From assembly GCA_900321865.1 (NCBI GenBank), contig ONXP01000070.1, positions 1 through 15,102 of the forward strand: a stretch of DNA of 15,102 nt. Reading direction: 5' to 3'. Below the pieces are notes generated by a model that worked only from the letters and a program-made list of their open reading frames with translations, did no database searches and was not told the DNA's origin. A program made the position numbers and the translations under genes. Each line of letters starts with the position of its first letter. Position 1 is the stretch's first letter. The stretch is from an uncultured Elusimicrobia bacterium (GTDB lineage Bacteria > RUG730). Shown piece after piece: positions 14,211 through 15,102 of this stretch.

Positions 14211-14217
14211 GGTAAAA

Positions 14218-14358
14218 ATGGAACTATTGTTTGGATTAACTATTTTAATTATAGCTTTGGGATGTTTGGTTTATTTTGTTTATAAAAATATAAAAAAAGG
14301 TTGCTCATGTTGCTCAACTTGTAAAAGTTGTGAGGAGAAAAATGATAATAAAAAATAA
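14218..14358 (+). CDS. FeoB-associated Cys-rich membrane protein
   Basis: A 46-aa peptide with one N-terminal membrane helix (about residues 3-22, ending FVYKN) and a cytosolic tail with Cys29, Cys31, Cys32, Cys35 and Cys38 (GCSCCSTCKSC) followed by charged residues. This is the layout of the small FeoB-associated Cys-rich proteins encoded after feoB in many anaerobes, sometimes likened to FeoC. It may hold iron or an Fe-S cluster near the FeoB exit. GAGG is five bases before ATG and overlaps the feoB stop. Its end overlaps the porin start by 17 bases. Confidence 0.88.
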   Translation: MELLFGLTILIIALGCLVYFVYKNIKKGCSCCSTCKSCEEKNDNKK

Positions 14359-15102
14359 TTGGAAATTTAAAATAAATAGCTTTTTTTTGTTTTTTTGTAT
14401 TTATTTTTTTATGTTTTCTTTAGTTTTTGCTCTGGATAATTTTACATTATTAAAAAATGAAATAGATAATTTAAATTCAAAAATTGAAAATCTTGATAAT
14501 TTTTTTAAAGATATGGAATTTGGATTTGAGCTTACAAATGTTTTTCAAAATGTCCATAATGTAAATTTACCCCTAGAAGAAACTTCTAATAATAGAAAAA
14601 GTCCCTTTGTTTCTTCATATTCTTTAGATTTTGAAATAAATAAAGCTTTTGATAAAAAAAATAAAATATTTTTAGAACTTGAGGCAGGTCAAGGGTCGAT
14701 TGATAATAATCTAAATTTGTTTAGTTCTGTAAATGATTCATCTAGAGGTAGTGAAAATATAAGTATTTCTGATATTTATTTGGAGCATAAATTTTTTGAT
14801 GGGCTTTTTATGAATATTGGAAAAATATCTGCAAATGCTGCAATAGATCAAAATGAAATAGCCGATGATGAAAAAAAGTTTTTTTTATCTGGTTTATTCG
14901 TTAATTCTTCTAGTTTGGATTTTCCTTTGGACGATTCTTTTGGGGTGCAATGTTTTTTTGAAAAAGATTTATATGATTTATCTTTTCAGTATGTAGATGC
15001 TATTGGAGACAGTAATAATGATTTGACTAAAAATATATTTTCTTCTTTTCAATTTAATTTAAAGCCATCTTTTTTTAATTTATCTGGGAATTATCGATTT
15101 TA
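14342..15102 (+). CDS. OprB-like outer-membrane porin (3' end beyond window)
   Basis: The frame is open to the window end, giving the first 253 residues. ATG 14342 follows GAGGAG by four bases and gives a basic N-terminus, a hydrophobic core rich in Phe and a cleavage site after VFA (signal peptide of about 30 residues). A short coiled-coil stretch follows (LLKNEIDNLNSKIENLDNFF). Then come alternating beta-strand patterns and the OprB-family landmarks: LELEAGQGS, GKISANAAIDQNE, and FLSGLFVNSSSLDFP. Carbohydrate-selective OprB is the named relative, but members in other phyla pass inorganic ions, and its place after feoB suggests a role in metal entry. The gene overlaps the FeoB-associated gene by 17 bases, so they are probably translated from one mRNA. 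Confidence 0.8.
   Translation, partial: MIIKNNWKFKINSFFLFFCIYFFMFSLVFALDNFTLLKNEIDNLNSKIENLDNFFKDMEFGFELTNVFQNVHNVNLPLEETSNNRKSPFVSSYSLDFEINKAFDKKNKIFLELEAGQGSIDNNLNLFSSVNDSSRGSENISISDIYLEHKFFDGLFMNIGKISANAAIDQNEIADDEKKFFLSGLFVNSSSLDFPLDDSFGVQCFFEKDLYDLSFQYVDAIGDSNNDLTKNIFSSFQFNLKPSFFNLSGNYRF

Noticed and set aside
1-15102. CRISPR array, tRNA, rRNA, IS element or prophage
   Set aside because: No regularly spaced repeats, tRNA-like cloverleaf, transposase or phage protein was seen on either strand.

Overview
This is a very AT-rich window (many stretches are only about 17-25% G+C) from an anaerobic, Gram-negative bacterium. An AdhE-type aldehyde/alcohol dehydrogenase and a HydE-type [FeFe]-hydrogenase maturase point to fermentative anaerobic life. 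A signal-peptide-bearing OprB-like porin at the right edge requires an outer membrane. A low-GC organism with diderm features, clostridia-like enzymes and a Cys-rich FeoB-associated protein fits Fusobacteriota best. This is an inference from gene content and composition; there is no rRNA or other marker in the window to prove it.

Layout. (1) Bases 1-1666 hold the 3' part of adhE. It is cut by the window edge and carries an apparent one-base insertion near 304-307, at the end of the aldehyde-dehydrogenase half. An intrinsic terminator follows. adhE is clearly richer in G+C and in A-ending codons than everything to its right. (2) Bases 2014-6222 hold a tightly packed plus-strand operon, mutL-miaA-ybeY-nadC, with ATGA and TAATG junctions: mismatch repair, tRNA modification, rRNA maturation and NAD synthesis. 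(3) Bases 6278-7864 hold an exported protein with two carboxymuconolactone-decarboxylase domains and a cupin, then a small protein with three CxC pairs behind a striking pair of mutually exclusive hairpins. (4) Bases 7852-8856 hold hydE on the minus strand, convergent with the small gene. (5) Bases 8857-9169 are a 313-base divergent control region with overlapping promoters, a terminator-like hairpin facing hydE, a roughly 100-base element with several interleaved complementary segments, and a possible 14-codon leader ORF. (6) Bases 9170-15102 hold a plus-strand metal cluster: an MBL-fold hydrolase, a DtxR/MntR-family regulator, an SO_0444-type metal permease with a C-terminal HMA domain, a 33-base inverted repeat, feoA, feoA, feoB, a FeoB-associated Cys-rich membrane peptide, and the start of an OprB-like porin.

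How the parts fit. The right half reads as a metal-homeostasis island. A metal-dependent repressor sits directly before a predicted metal exporter. A complete ferrous-iron importer follows, and it runs without a gap into an outer-membrane porin, so uptake across both membranes may be encoded in one transcript. HydE, an iron-sulfur enzyme, is divergent from this island. No tRNA, rRNA, CRISPR array, IS element or phage gene was seen.
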